A DNA stretch of 17,872 nt, from positions 1 to 17,872 of the forward strand of contig CAZKYP010000057.1 of assembly GCA_964556885.1 (NCBI GenBank), in the 5' to 3' direction. Under the pieces are notes generated by a model, which ran no database searches, had not been told where the DNA came from, and worked only from the letters and a program-made list of their open reading frames with translations. The position numbers and the translations under genes were made by a program. Origin of the DNA: CAZKYP01 sp964556885. Lineage in GTDB: Bacteria > Planctomycetota > Phycisphaerae > Sedimentisphaerales > Anaerobacaceae. Numbering within the stretch: position 1 is the stretch's first letter; each line of letters opens with the position of its first letter. Below are positions 1-5,993 of this stretch, piece after piece.

Positions 1-101
1 TGGCAATCGATGCCATTGTCACGCAATATAGGCAGGTAAATTCCAATCCGTTGTCTGTAGCTGGCCCTCTGAGGATTATTTGTGACTATTAATAACTTCA
101 T
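1..101 (-). CDS. Glycosyltransferase, GT4-type, N-terminal fragment (cut by left window edge)
   Basis: Only the first 33 codons are present. Reading the minus strand from an ATG at 101-99 gives MKLLIVTNNPQRASYRQR, followed by an I-G-I-Y-L-P-I-L-R-D-N-G-I-D-C stretch. This is the usual opening of GT-B glycosyltransferases of the GT4 type: a first beta strand (KLLIVTNN), an arginine-rich loop, then a helix ending in a 'L..NGID' turn before the second strand. The frame is open to the window edge. The start lies 38 nt after the stop of the upstream methyltransferase gene on the same strand, as expected for an operon. No good Shine-Dalgarno is adjacent; a GAGG lies about 15 nt upstream. The glycosyltransferase call comes from the N-terminal pattern alone; the catalytic domain is outside the window. 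Confidence 0.6.
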   Translation of the reverse strand, partial: MKLLIVTNNPQRASYRQRIGIYLPILRDNGIDC

Positions 102-139
102 TCTTCAGGCCCGGATCCTCACGAGTAACGGAGATTCTC

Positions 140-814
140 TCATTCGCCCTTCAACTGCCCAATCATCATGATATTCGTCGGGGCATGAACATAGTGATAG
201 CCTGTCAGCCAGCTCAAAAAGCCGATGCGAGACAACTGCCTGAGAATTTTCGCGGAAACGCCCCGAATAACATGTCCCTTATTTTTATGCATAGTGAAGC
301 TGAAAGGTATCTTTCCAATCTCGTCATCAAGCTCCATAAATTCGTCTTCTCTCGAAGTAGCAGCCCGGCTTCTTTTCATATCAAACTGAACTTTATAAAA
401 CAATTTCCGAATTCCTTCGGGCGTAAATCGCCAGTAATCGTTCGGATAAGCATGGATTTTCCACGAAAAAGGGACTCCTATGCAAATCCTTCCCCCGGGT
501 TTCATCAGCCGCATCAGATTTTCCGCTATCTTAAAAGGTTGATCGCAATGCTCCAGAACACTCAGGCAAATAACTGTTGAGAAACGCTTGCCTGACAATT
601 TGGCATCAACTTTTTGAAATTCATCGGTTAAATCAAGAACTATATCCACACCCGGACCATCTTCCATATCGACGCCGACATAATCACCCTTACCGGCAAA
701 TAACGGCCGAAAATTCTGAGTGCTGCCATAATCCTTCGACCCGACTTCCAGGAACGGCGATTGAAGCTCGTTTGCAAACTTACCGACAAAAGTAAACTGG
801 TTTATATCTCCCAT
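140..814 (-). CDS. Class I SAM-dependent methyltransferase (Methyltransf_11-like)
   Basis: A 224-residue cytoplasmic protein with the class I methyltransferase fold. Motif I is FLEVGSKDYGS (residues 21-31), the acidic end of strand 2 is VGVDMEDG (47-53), VICLSVLEHCD (81-91) is the strand 4 region, and LMKPGGRICIGVP (103-115) is the post-helix D strand. The segment HAYPNDYWRFTPEG (121-134) is typical of methyltransferases found with glycosyltransferases in polysaccharide clusters, so a sugar or glycan hydroxyl is the likely acceptor; the exact substrate cannot be read from sequence. The ATG at 814 has only a distant GGAG about 12 nt upstream. It sits 48 nt after the CgeB-like glycosyltransferase and 38 nt before the truncated glycosyltransferase, in one apparent operon. 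Confidence 0.88.
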   Translation of the reverse strand: MGDINQFTFVGKFANELQSPFLEVGSKDYGSTQNFRPLFAGKGDYVGVDMEDGPGVDIVLDLTDEFQKVDAKLSGKRFSTVICLSVLEHCDQPFKIAENLMRLMKPGGRICIGVPFSWKIHAYPNDYWRFTPEGIRKLFYKVQFDMKRSRAATSREDEFMELDDEIGKIPFSFTMHKNKGHVIRGVSAKILRQLSRIGFLSWLTGYHYVHAPTNIMMIGQLKGE

Positions 815-862
815 CTGCCTGTATGTCTCCGGTTATTGTACTGTTTATATTGTAATATGCCA

Positions 863-1906
863 CTACAGGATTTCCGCCCAGGGAGCATCATAACTGCCCG
901 TATCAATCAGTTCGAGCATATACTGAGCTATTCTTTGACAGTTGTAATCTTCATGCGCCTTCTGCATTCCCGCTGCGGCTATTTTTTCTCGCTCCTTCTC
1001 GTGCTTAAGATACCAATCGACTAAATCGAAAAACTCATCAGGTGTATCAAAATATCTCAGGTGAACACCGTCCTTAAAAAGCAAATCAGTATCAGGCACT
1101 CTTTTTGACAGAACCAACGTTCCGCAGGAAAGATAATTAATGAGCCGGTCGGAGTGATACAGCCGCACATCATTGACGATGTTTATGCTCAATCCCATCT
1201 TTGCTCCGCTTACGGCATAGAAATAATCAATGCCTTCGACTCTCGGCACACCGAAAGCACCATAAACTCTTGAATTGGGCAATTTATGGAGTCCGTGAAT
1301 TAAATCATAACGTTCGTGGTTACGGTCGAGACGCATGTGTTCGGGCTTGCCGGTGAAGATAATATCCGCCTTCCACTTTTCATCCACGTCATATCGGTAC
1401 TGAATATCCGGATCGCAAACGTTCGGCAGAAAGGCAGCACACCTTACGCCCGCATCCTTATAGGTTCTTAAAAATCTGCCGCAACTGGTGTTGACAACGA
1501 AATCAAGCTGTTTTGCAATTGCAAGCCTGTCAGCATTCCTTTCGGGGAACGGGTCCTCATCCCTGCCTACAAAGACAGCATTGGGTGCAGCCTGGCGGAC
1601 GGCACTGATTGTCTCGGCATCGAGATACTTCATACATAATATCAGGACGATATCCGGATAATACCGTCCAATCTGTTTTGCAAGCAGCCTGTTGGCCCTT
1701 CTTTTTACAAAACGGGGCGCAAAACGCCTGAAATGCACACCGGAAAACGGATTGAACTGCGTCATTACATTTCTGTAACTGAACCGATGCACGTCACAAC
1801 CCAAACGTAAAAGCCCCTTAACCCACATCCGGGACTGGATTCGAATCGACTTGGGCGATTCATCCTTGAAATCAGCAATCACTAATATTCGTTTCGATCT
1901 CGACAT
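863..1906 (-). CDS. CgeB-like glycosyltransferase (GT-B fold, Glyco_trans_1_2 C-terminal domain)
   Basis: A 347-residue GT-B protein. The N-terminal Rossmann half begins SKRILVIADFKDES and has a second strand at RLGCDVHRFSY (35-44) and the YPDIVLILCMKY strand (83-94). The C-terminal half has DIIFTGKPEH (181-190) and the diagnostic region around HSDRLINYLSCGTLVLSKR (251-269), followed by a DLLFKDGVHLRYFDTPDE stretch. In this family that region binds the nucleotide sugar and is followed by 'eel...v..yL....er..IA..G'. No signal peptide or membrane segment is seen, so transfer probably occurs on the cytoplasmic face. Donor and acceptor are unknown. The start at 1906 has a GGGAG Shine-Dalgarno at 1913-1917 with a 6-nt spacer. 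It is 34 nt downstream of the methyltransferase at 1941-2852. Confidence 0.85.
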   Translation of the reverse strand: MSRSKRILVIADFKDESPKSIRIQSRMWVKGLLRLGCDVHRFSYRNVMTQFNPFSGVHFRRFAPRFVKRRANRLLAKQIGRYYPDIVLILCMKYLDAETISAVRQAAPNAVFVGRDEDPFPERNADRLAIAKQLDFVVNTSCGRFLRTYKDAGVRCAAFLPNVCDPDIQYRYDVDEKWKADIIFTGKPEHMRLDRNHERYDLIHGLHKLPNSRVYGAFGVPRVEGIDYFYAVSGAKMGLSINIVNDVRLYHSDRLINYLSCGTLVLSKRVPDTDLLFKDGVHLRYFDTPDEFFDLVDWYLKHEKEREKIAAAGMQKAHEDYNCQRIAQYMLELIDTGSYDAPWAEIL

Positions 1907-1940
1907 ATCGAACTCCCGGAAAAATCGGACGCCCTGCGGC

Positions 1941-2852
1941 TTAATTTTTCCTCCTGATCCAAAAACTGTTGCAACATCGGGGGCGGGTGCCCTGTGGAGG
2001 AGAAAAAACCGCCTTCATTTTTTCAGGATATTTTGACAACATATAATAGTTCCCAAATAAAATTTCATATGCACTGTTCAGGCATAGAAATCCCTGAAGA
2101 AGGTACTGTTCAGCCCAAAAAGCCTGATTATCGATAATCTGTGTCCTCGGATAGTGATACGGCAGAAAAATATCATGAATATGTACGACCACACCTTTAT
2201 TCAATCTCGACAACACCTCCAAAAACAGAAAATTGACATCATTCCCGATACACACTACATGACTCGTATCAATAAAAAGAATGTCATTTTCATCCAACTG
2301 GTCAAAAAAACCAAATTCCATCGACTCAGCCTTTTCGATTATTAATTCGTCAAGACCCGGAAAACCATTTTTCAAAGCATCTCTCGGATAAGGTTCAATG
2401 GCAGTATGCCTGATGGGGTATCCATCTTTCTGATTGAGTAGCGATGCGCCGGCGGAAACAAAAGTGGAATATCCCGCTCCGATTTCAATCATCAACTTTG
2501 GCTTGAAATACCTGATCATACAGTGTAAAACCGCCGCATCTTCAAAACCATACCCAGCATTGTTGATATAATAGCCATCAGGATTATCCGCTTTGTCAGC
2601 CGGAAAATTGAGCTCGTTTTTATACTTCTGGAAAATCTCCTCAAGAAACTTAAGCTGTCCTTTCGGATTCATATCCAGACCGACAAGTGATGATTCTTCC
2701 GTCCAGAGATCATTTCTTCGGCTTAGCTCATTCGTATCGGGAATCGGACTGGAAAAATGCTTTCTTGTGACATTTATGCCAAGTCTCTGCCAGAATTCGA
2801 AATGCCTTTTCGACCATACAGTCCGCCTGATTAATGATGTAAGAGTTGACAT
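1941..2852 (-). CDS. Class I SAM-dependent methyltransferase (Methyltransf_24-like)
   Basis: A 303-residue protein. An N-terminal region of about 100 residues, with LGINVTRKHFSSPIPDTNEL (24-43), precedes the methyltransferase core. Core motifs are MIEIGAGYST (121-130, motif I), the acidic strand HTAIEPYP (149-156), ILFIDTSHV (191-199) and VVVHIHDIFLPYHYP (221-235). The FIDtsH and HDIf motifs are typical of the Methyltransf_24 group found beside glycosyltransferases, some of which use metal-assisted O-methylation. The H-F-x-S-P-I-P-D segment is one I associate with cluster-borne sugar methyltransferases, from memory. An AAGGAG lies upstream with a rather long spacer of about 12 nt. The gene begins the CgeB-like GT and methyltransferase run; no convincing promoter was found in the 117 nt upstream. 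Confidence 0.85.
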   Translation of the reverse strand: MSTLTSLIRRTVWSKRHFEFWQRLGINVTRKHFSSPIPDTNELSRRNDLWTEESSLVGLDMNPKGQLKFLEEIFQKYKNELNFPADKADNPDGYYINNAGYGFEDAAVLHCMIRYFKPKLMIEIGAGYSTFVSAGASLLNQKDGYPIRHTAIEPYPRDALKNGFPGLDELIIEKAESMEFGFFDQLDENDILFIDTSHVVCIGNDVNFLFLEVLSRLNKGVVVHIHDIFLPYHYPRTQIIDNQAFWAEQYLLQGFLCLNSAYEILFGNYYMLSKYPEKMKAVFSPPQGTRPRCCNSFWIRRKN

Positions 2853-2969
2853 TTTTTATATCATCTCCTTATTTTAAATATTGCCGGTTGATCTACCTTT
2901 CATTCGCCTGACATATAAATCCTACAGTCTTAGTAATCTGAAAATTATTTCACTGCACGACTCTTTTCA

Positions 2970-4088
2970 TCAGAAATTAAAATGACTCGTTAAGTTTTCG
3001 TATATAGCTTTCGCCATCATGGGCTTACCTTCCTGAAGGGTATGAGCCTCATCGATAAAAATCCTGGTAGGCGTATTATCGTATAAATCACTTAGATCAA
3101 TAAAAAGCGGCTTGGATTCCTCCGAACATAATTTGACTTTCGACAGAATTCGGCTCCGCATATCCAAGCAATGTTCTTTCAAATCTTCATTCCATCGATG
3201 TGTTTTTTCTTCTTCCGACAGCGCGTCTTTGAAATAAACCAACGGTTGTAAAAATACGATGAAATCCGAGCCAAAGGTCTTTGAAATTCTATTGGCCTTT
3301 ACTATGTTCTTCATGTAGACTTCAGCAATTTCATCTCTCCATTGTTCAGATCCCCAGTTCACTTTTTTCCTTTCTTGCTCCAGCGGAACAAAAGCTTTTA
3401 CAAAATAACGAGCGAAAAGAGTCCTGGCAAGATTACTGCCATATAATAACAAATTGAAAGTCGGGTATGTCTTGATATCGCTTTCGAGAAGGGGATTATT
3501 CTCATAAACAATAAAGTTAAAGGGATAACCAGGGCGAGGATCCCATGTATAAGGGTGCAAAATATCATTGGCTCCATTATACATAATAATCAAATCCGGC
3601 TGCAAATCCGATATCTCAAAAACAATCTGTGATAATTCCATTGAAGAGATATCAGAGACTATCCCAAAATTATAAACTTTAACATTTTTCTTATTATCCT
3701 TTTTAAATTCACTCTCAAGCAGTGTCGCAATTGGCGGTTCACCTTTAACCACCGTGGAACCGCCTAACATGAAAATCCTGAATTCACCTTGCGGCTTAGG
3801 CATTGACGGCTCCTGGCCCCTGTACCCCATACTGTTAAACGTCTCCTTGTTATTGTTCATGACTCCATTTTTTTCACCGCCAAACATAATATAGGGTTTC
3901 GGTTTTCGTGCGCTCCTTACCGGAAATTCTCGTTCTATCTCGGAGCGACGATGGAACCATAACATAGGGCTTATATAATCCAGCACAAGCAGAGGAATAA
4001 TAACCATAAGGGCGCGAGTAACAAAACGCCCGAATTTTATCTCAAATCTCGTTGCCGCTTTTTCGACATCCGATTTTCTCTTACTCAT
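2970..4088 (-). CDS. Membrane-anchored SGNH/GDSL-type hydrolase or acyl esterase/transferase
   Basis: A 372-residue protein from the start chosen here. A hydrophobic helix near residues 23-40 (TRALMVIIPLLVLDYI) anchors it, with the catalytic domain outside the cytoplasm. The SGNH blocks are in order: block I MLGGSTVVKG at about 107-116, with the variant GGS in place of GDS; block III NGANDI at about 171-176; and block V IDEAHT at about 345-350, giving the D-x-x-H pair. Proteins of this type beside carbamoyltransferase/SxtJ genes are usually taken to add or remove ester groups on glycans; the substrate here is unknown. An upstream ATG at 4184 would add 32 residues with no ribosome site. GGAGA at 4095-4099, 6 nt before the ATG at 4088, decides the start. 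It is 126 nt downstream of the small DUF5989-type gene. Confidence 0.82.
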   Translation of the reverse strand: MSKRKSDVEKAATRFEIKFGRFVTRALMVIIPLLVLDYISPMLWFHRRSEIEREFPVRSARKPKPYIMFGGEKNGVMNNNKETFNSMGYRGQEPSMPKPQGEFRIFMLGGSTVVKGEPPIATLLESEFKKDNKKNVKVYNFGIVSDISSMELSQIVFEISDLQPDLIIMYNGANDILHPYTWDPRPGYPFNFIVYENNPLLESDIKTYPTFNLLLYGSNLARTLFARYFVKAFVPLEQERKKVNWGSEQWRDEIAEVYMKNIVKANRISKTFGSDFIVFLQPLVYFKDALSEEEKTHRWNEDLKEHCLDMRSRILSKVKLCSEESKPLFIDLSDLYDNTPTRIFIDEAHTLQEGKPMMAKAIYENLTSHFNF

Positions 4089-4094
4089 ACGCAT

Positions 4095-4099
4095 TCTCC
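4095..4099 (-). promoter_or_regulatory. Shine-Dalgarno deciding the SGNH hydrolase start
   Basis: On the minus strand GGAGA is followed directly by ATG-CGT-ATG. The first ATG (4094) has no spacer, whereas the second (4088) has a standard 6-nt spacer. This favours initiation at 4088 over both the adjacent ATG and the ATG at 4184. Confidence 0.65.
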
Positions 4100-4214
4100 A
4101 AAAGCATTTAAACCCGGACAGGGTCGGCACCCAGTTAGCTTGTATGGCATAAGAAAGGAAAACTCTGTAAACACAAGCCGCCACCGATTCTAATTCAAAG
4201 GTTGCACTATCCTG

Positions 4215-4373
4215 CTAAAACAACGTGTAGATAAACGGCGCCAATACCGAACTCTCAGCGAAAACAATCATTGTCCCAAGAATCAACAGGGAGATAATTA
4301 TCGGCACCAGCCACCACTTCTTCCGGACCTTCAAAAACTGCCAGAACTCAAATAATATTGATACTTTACTCAT
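4215..4373 (-). CDS. DUF5989/SxtK-type small membrane protein
   Basis: A 52-residue single-pass membrane protein. It has an amphipathic start (MSKVSILFEFWQFLKVRKKW), then one hydrophobic helix (WLVPIIISLLILGTMIVFA), and ends in ESSVLAPFIYTLF. I recognise the pattern 'LxEFwxFLkxrKKwWLxPii..Lll.g.l.v....s.laPFIYtLF' as the DUF5989 family. From memory, members of about this size sit next to carbamoyltransferases and SxtJ proteins, including sxtK in cyanobacterial saxitoxin clusters. The biochemical function is unknown; a helper or scaffold for a membrane-associated carbamoylation step is inference. The start is the ATG at 4373, with GGGG about 8 nt upstream; an in-frame extension to 4409 would run into the -10 of the promoter at 4409-4436. 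SxtJ-type and SGNH genes flank it. Confidence 0.85.
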   Translation of the reverse strand: MSKVSILFEFWQFLKVRKKWWLVPIIISLLILGTMIVFAESSVLAPFIYTLF

Positions 4374-4408
4374 TATTAATCCCCAACAATCATAAGACGT
4401 TTGAGTCA

Positions 4409-4436
4409 AGTATATAATCGGTGCTCAACCAGTCAA
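4409..4436 (-). promoter_or_regulatory. Sigma70-type promoter for the DUF5989-type and SGNH genes
   Basis: On the minus strand TTGACT (4436-4431) is followed after 16 nt by TATACT (4414-4409); each hexamer matches the sigma70 consensus at five of six positions. Transcription would begin near 4402, giving a leader of about 30 nt before the ATG at 4373. It lies in the 130-nt gap after the SxtJ-type gene, so it could transcribe the lower half of the left block independently of the carbamoyltransferase. It is the best promoter match I found in the window; activity is inferred from sequence only. Confidence 0.6.
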
Positions 4437-4503
4437 GTGTTATTGATATGCAAACAGCTGTATCTGAATGCATAAAAACTCAGATGAATGTCTTCAAAAA
4501 CTC

Positions 4504-4887
4504 TTAAAATTGTCTTTCGTAACCCTGCTTATCAAAATTATTTTTTTCCTTTTTTATCCAGTAACTTTGCGAAGAATCTCGATCAAATTCCTTATTCAGA
4601 AAATCTTTCCCCAATACACGCATTATAAGACCGACTGGTGTCAAAACCAAGTAAAAAAGAGTTATTAGTATCACTCTGCTCATAAGCCATCCTAACTTAT
4701 GAGAGAAGGCCATCCATGAATGATAGACAGGTCTAAGATAAGAAGGTATGAAGACGGCAGGAAACAAAAATAGCAATGCTATAATAAGAAAATACAAGAA
4801 GTAATCCTTTTGCCGCCAAAAGGCCAAAGCCGCGATGACACCAAAAGCAGCCGCCATCGTCAGACCGAACTTACGAAGCTCCTTCAT
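4504..4887 (-). CDS. SxtJ family membrane protein
   Basis: A 127-residue integral membrane protein. It begins MKELRKFGLTMAAAFGVIAA and has hydrophobic segments at about 8-22, 27-47 (YFLYFLIIALLFLFPAVFI) and 66-86 (WLMSRVILITLFYLVLTPVG). It ends in a polar tail around DSSQSYWIKKEKNNFDKQ. The pattern 'elrkFGl..g..f', a central 'W..fs..LGw..srviL...fylv.tPiGl..R..GkD.L' and a 'SYW..r' end is the SxtJ family as I know it. SxtJ proteins accompany O-carbamoyltransferases in saxitoxin clusters and in many polysaccharide loci, with no established biochemical role. The start at 4887 is supported by GGTGGAG at 4893-4899 with a 5-nt spacer; a further in-frame start at 4923 lacks this. It lies 66 nt downstream of the zinc-ribbon methyltransferase. 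Confidence 0.88.
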   Translation of the reverse strand: MKELRKFGLTMAAAFGVIAALAFWRQKDYFLYFLIIALLFLFPAVFIPSYLRPVYHSWMAFSHKLGWLMSRVILITLFYLVLTPVGLIMRVLGKDFLNKEFDRDSSQSYWIKKEKNNFDKQGYERQF

Positions 4888-4892
4888 TTTAT

Positions 4893-4899
4893 CTCCACC
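4893..4899 (-). promoter_or_regulatory. Shine-Dalgarno of the SxtJ-type gene
   Basis: GGTGGAG on the minus strand, 5 nt before the ATG at 4887. It fixes the start twelve codons inside the longest open frame. Confidence 0.65.
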
Positions 4900-4953
4900 A
4901 GGTTTAACATTTTCAAGAGTCATAAAATGTTCCGAACATATCGACTTTCTACA

Positions 4954-5958
4954 TTAGAATTTTTTTCTACCAATCATTACAAAAAAACCACCTTCCTGGC
5001 TGCCTTCGAACACAAGCTTAGTTTGAACGACAAAACGATCGAGCCAGTTTGCTCTCGGATTCGGTTTAAACAATTTTTCCTGTTCAGAAAAAGCTTTTGA
5101 TGCACTCGATTTCGGCACACTATTGATAAACTCGAAACCGGTTTTATCAAACCATCCTAAAACCTCATTAATAGTGTGTTTCGATTCATGCGGATTTTTA
5201 TATTGATCCATAAACCAGGTAAGCTTCCTGACGTCACCAACATCTTTCCTCCTAAGGCGTGGATCCAAAAAACCGAATTTATTATTAGACACATTAAAAA
5301 TGACACGTCTCAAATCAGTAATAAGTCTGCCATATTTATTATAAAGCCCTATGAGAATATAGCCGCCTTTTTTAACAAGTCTTGATATCGATTGAAAACC
5401 TCCAAAAGGGTCGCTCGTATGATGAAGCACGCCATTACAAATAACAACCGGAAAACTCTCCTCCTTGAAAATTGGACGGAAAAGATTCATTTGATAAAAA
5501 CCAACTCTTTCCAAATTGTTCTTTGCCTTGAATTGCTGAGCCAGTCTTAAAGAGTTCAGACACATATCCGTCCCAAAAACAACCCTGTGAGCTACACCCA
5601 GAAAATTGGTCAACTGACCCGTGCCACACCCCACTTCAAGTACTCTTATATTATACGGGATTTGCTCATTCAACAAACGGGCAAAAAGTCCTTTTCTGGC
5701 TTTTTCAACAAGATCCGCAACATTCTCAAAATCTTCATAGTTCGGAAACGGCGTCTCTTCATAAAATGCTCTTTCAACCTCCGTAATGTCTTCTTTCGAA
5801 TCAGTCCATTCATTTGCTTCAAACAAGAGGGGGATATTATCTGTAAAACCATAGCACTTATTACATTTCACACATTTTACTTTACCGTCAGCCACTTCCA
5901 TGTAACCACGGCAGGAAGGACATGCCAACACCTCAATATTTTTAGTGATATGTTCCAA
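4954..5958 (-). CDS. Class I methyltransferase with N-terminal Trm112-like zinc ribbon
   Basis: A 334-residue cytoplasmic protein from the chosen TTG start. The N-terminal ribbon has LACPSCRG at about 11-18 and CVKCNKC at about 29-35, giving the paired-cysteine metal site of Trm112/YcaR-like domains, followed by YGFTDNIPLLF. The class I core follows: VLEVGCGTGQLT (106-117, motif I), FGTDMC (128-133), VVICNGVLHHTSDP (171-184) and LVKKGGYILIGLYNKYG (195-211). Ribbon-plus-methyltransferase proteins are common in glycan clusters; acceptor unknown. The longest frame starts at a TTG at 5997 that overlaps the carbamoyltransferase stop (TTGA). The TTG at 5958 is preferred because GAGG (5967-5970) lies 8 nt upstream and the ribbon starts soon after. 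Coupling to the carbamoyltransferase gene is likely under either start. Confidence 0.83.
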   Translation of the reverse strand: MEHITKNIEVLACPSCRGYMEVADGKVKCVKCNKCYGFTDNIPLLFEANEWTDSKEDITEVERAFYEETPFPNYEDFENVADLVEKARKGLFARLLNEQIPYNIRVLEVGCGTGQLTNFLGVAHRVVFGTDMCLNSLRLAQQFKAKNNLERVGFYQMNLFRPIFKEESFPVVICNGVLHHTSDPFGGFQSISRLVKKGGYILIGLYNKYGRLITDLRRVIFNVSNNKFGFLDPRLRRKDVGDVRKLTWFMDQYKNPHESKHTINEVLGWFDKTGFEFINSVPKSSASKAFSEQEKLFKPNPRANWLDRFVVQTKLVFEGSQEGGFFVMIGRKKF

Positions 5959-5993
5959 AATCCTTACCTCAAATTTACAAAAAAACCTGTTTT

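Noticed and set aside
185..580. Plus-strand frame of 131 codons opposite the first methyltransferase
   Set aside because: No family motif or ribosome site; it is the complement of a well-supported class I methyltransferase gene. Other opposite-strand frames across the window were dropped for the same reason.
2853..2969. Possible promoter or terminator between the SGNH gene and the methyltransferase
   Set aside because: I saw only weak TTATAT-like and CTGA/TCAG pairings, none with proper spacing or a T-run.
4089..4184. 32-residue N-terminal extension of the SGNH hydrolase
   Set aside because: No Shine-Dalgarno at 4184; GGAGA is correctly spaced for the ATG at 4088, and the extension resembles translated intergenic sequence.
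4374..4409. Longer N terminus (twelve extra residues) for the DUF5989-type peptide
   Set aside because: It would start at the -10 box of the promoter at 4409-4436, lacks a ribosome site, and the family begins at MSKVSILFEF.
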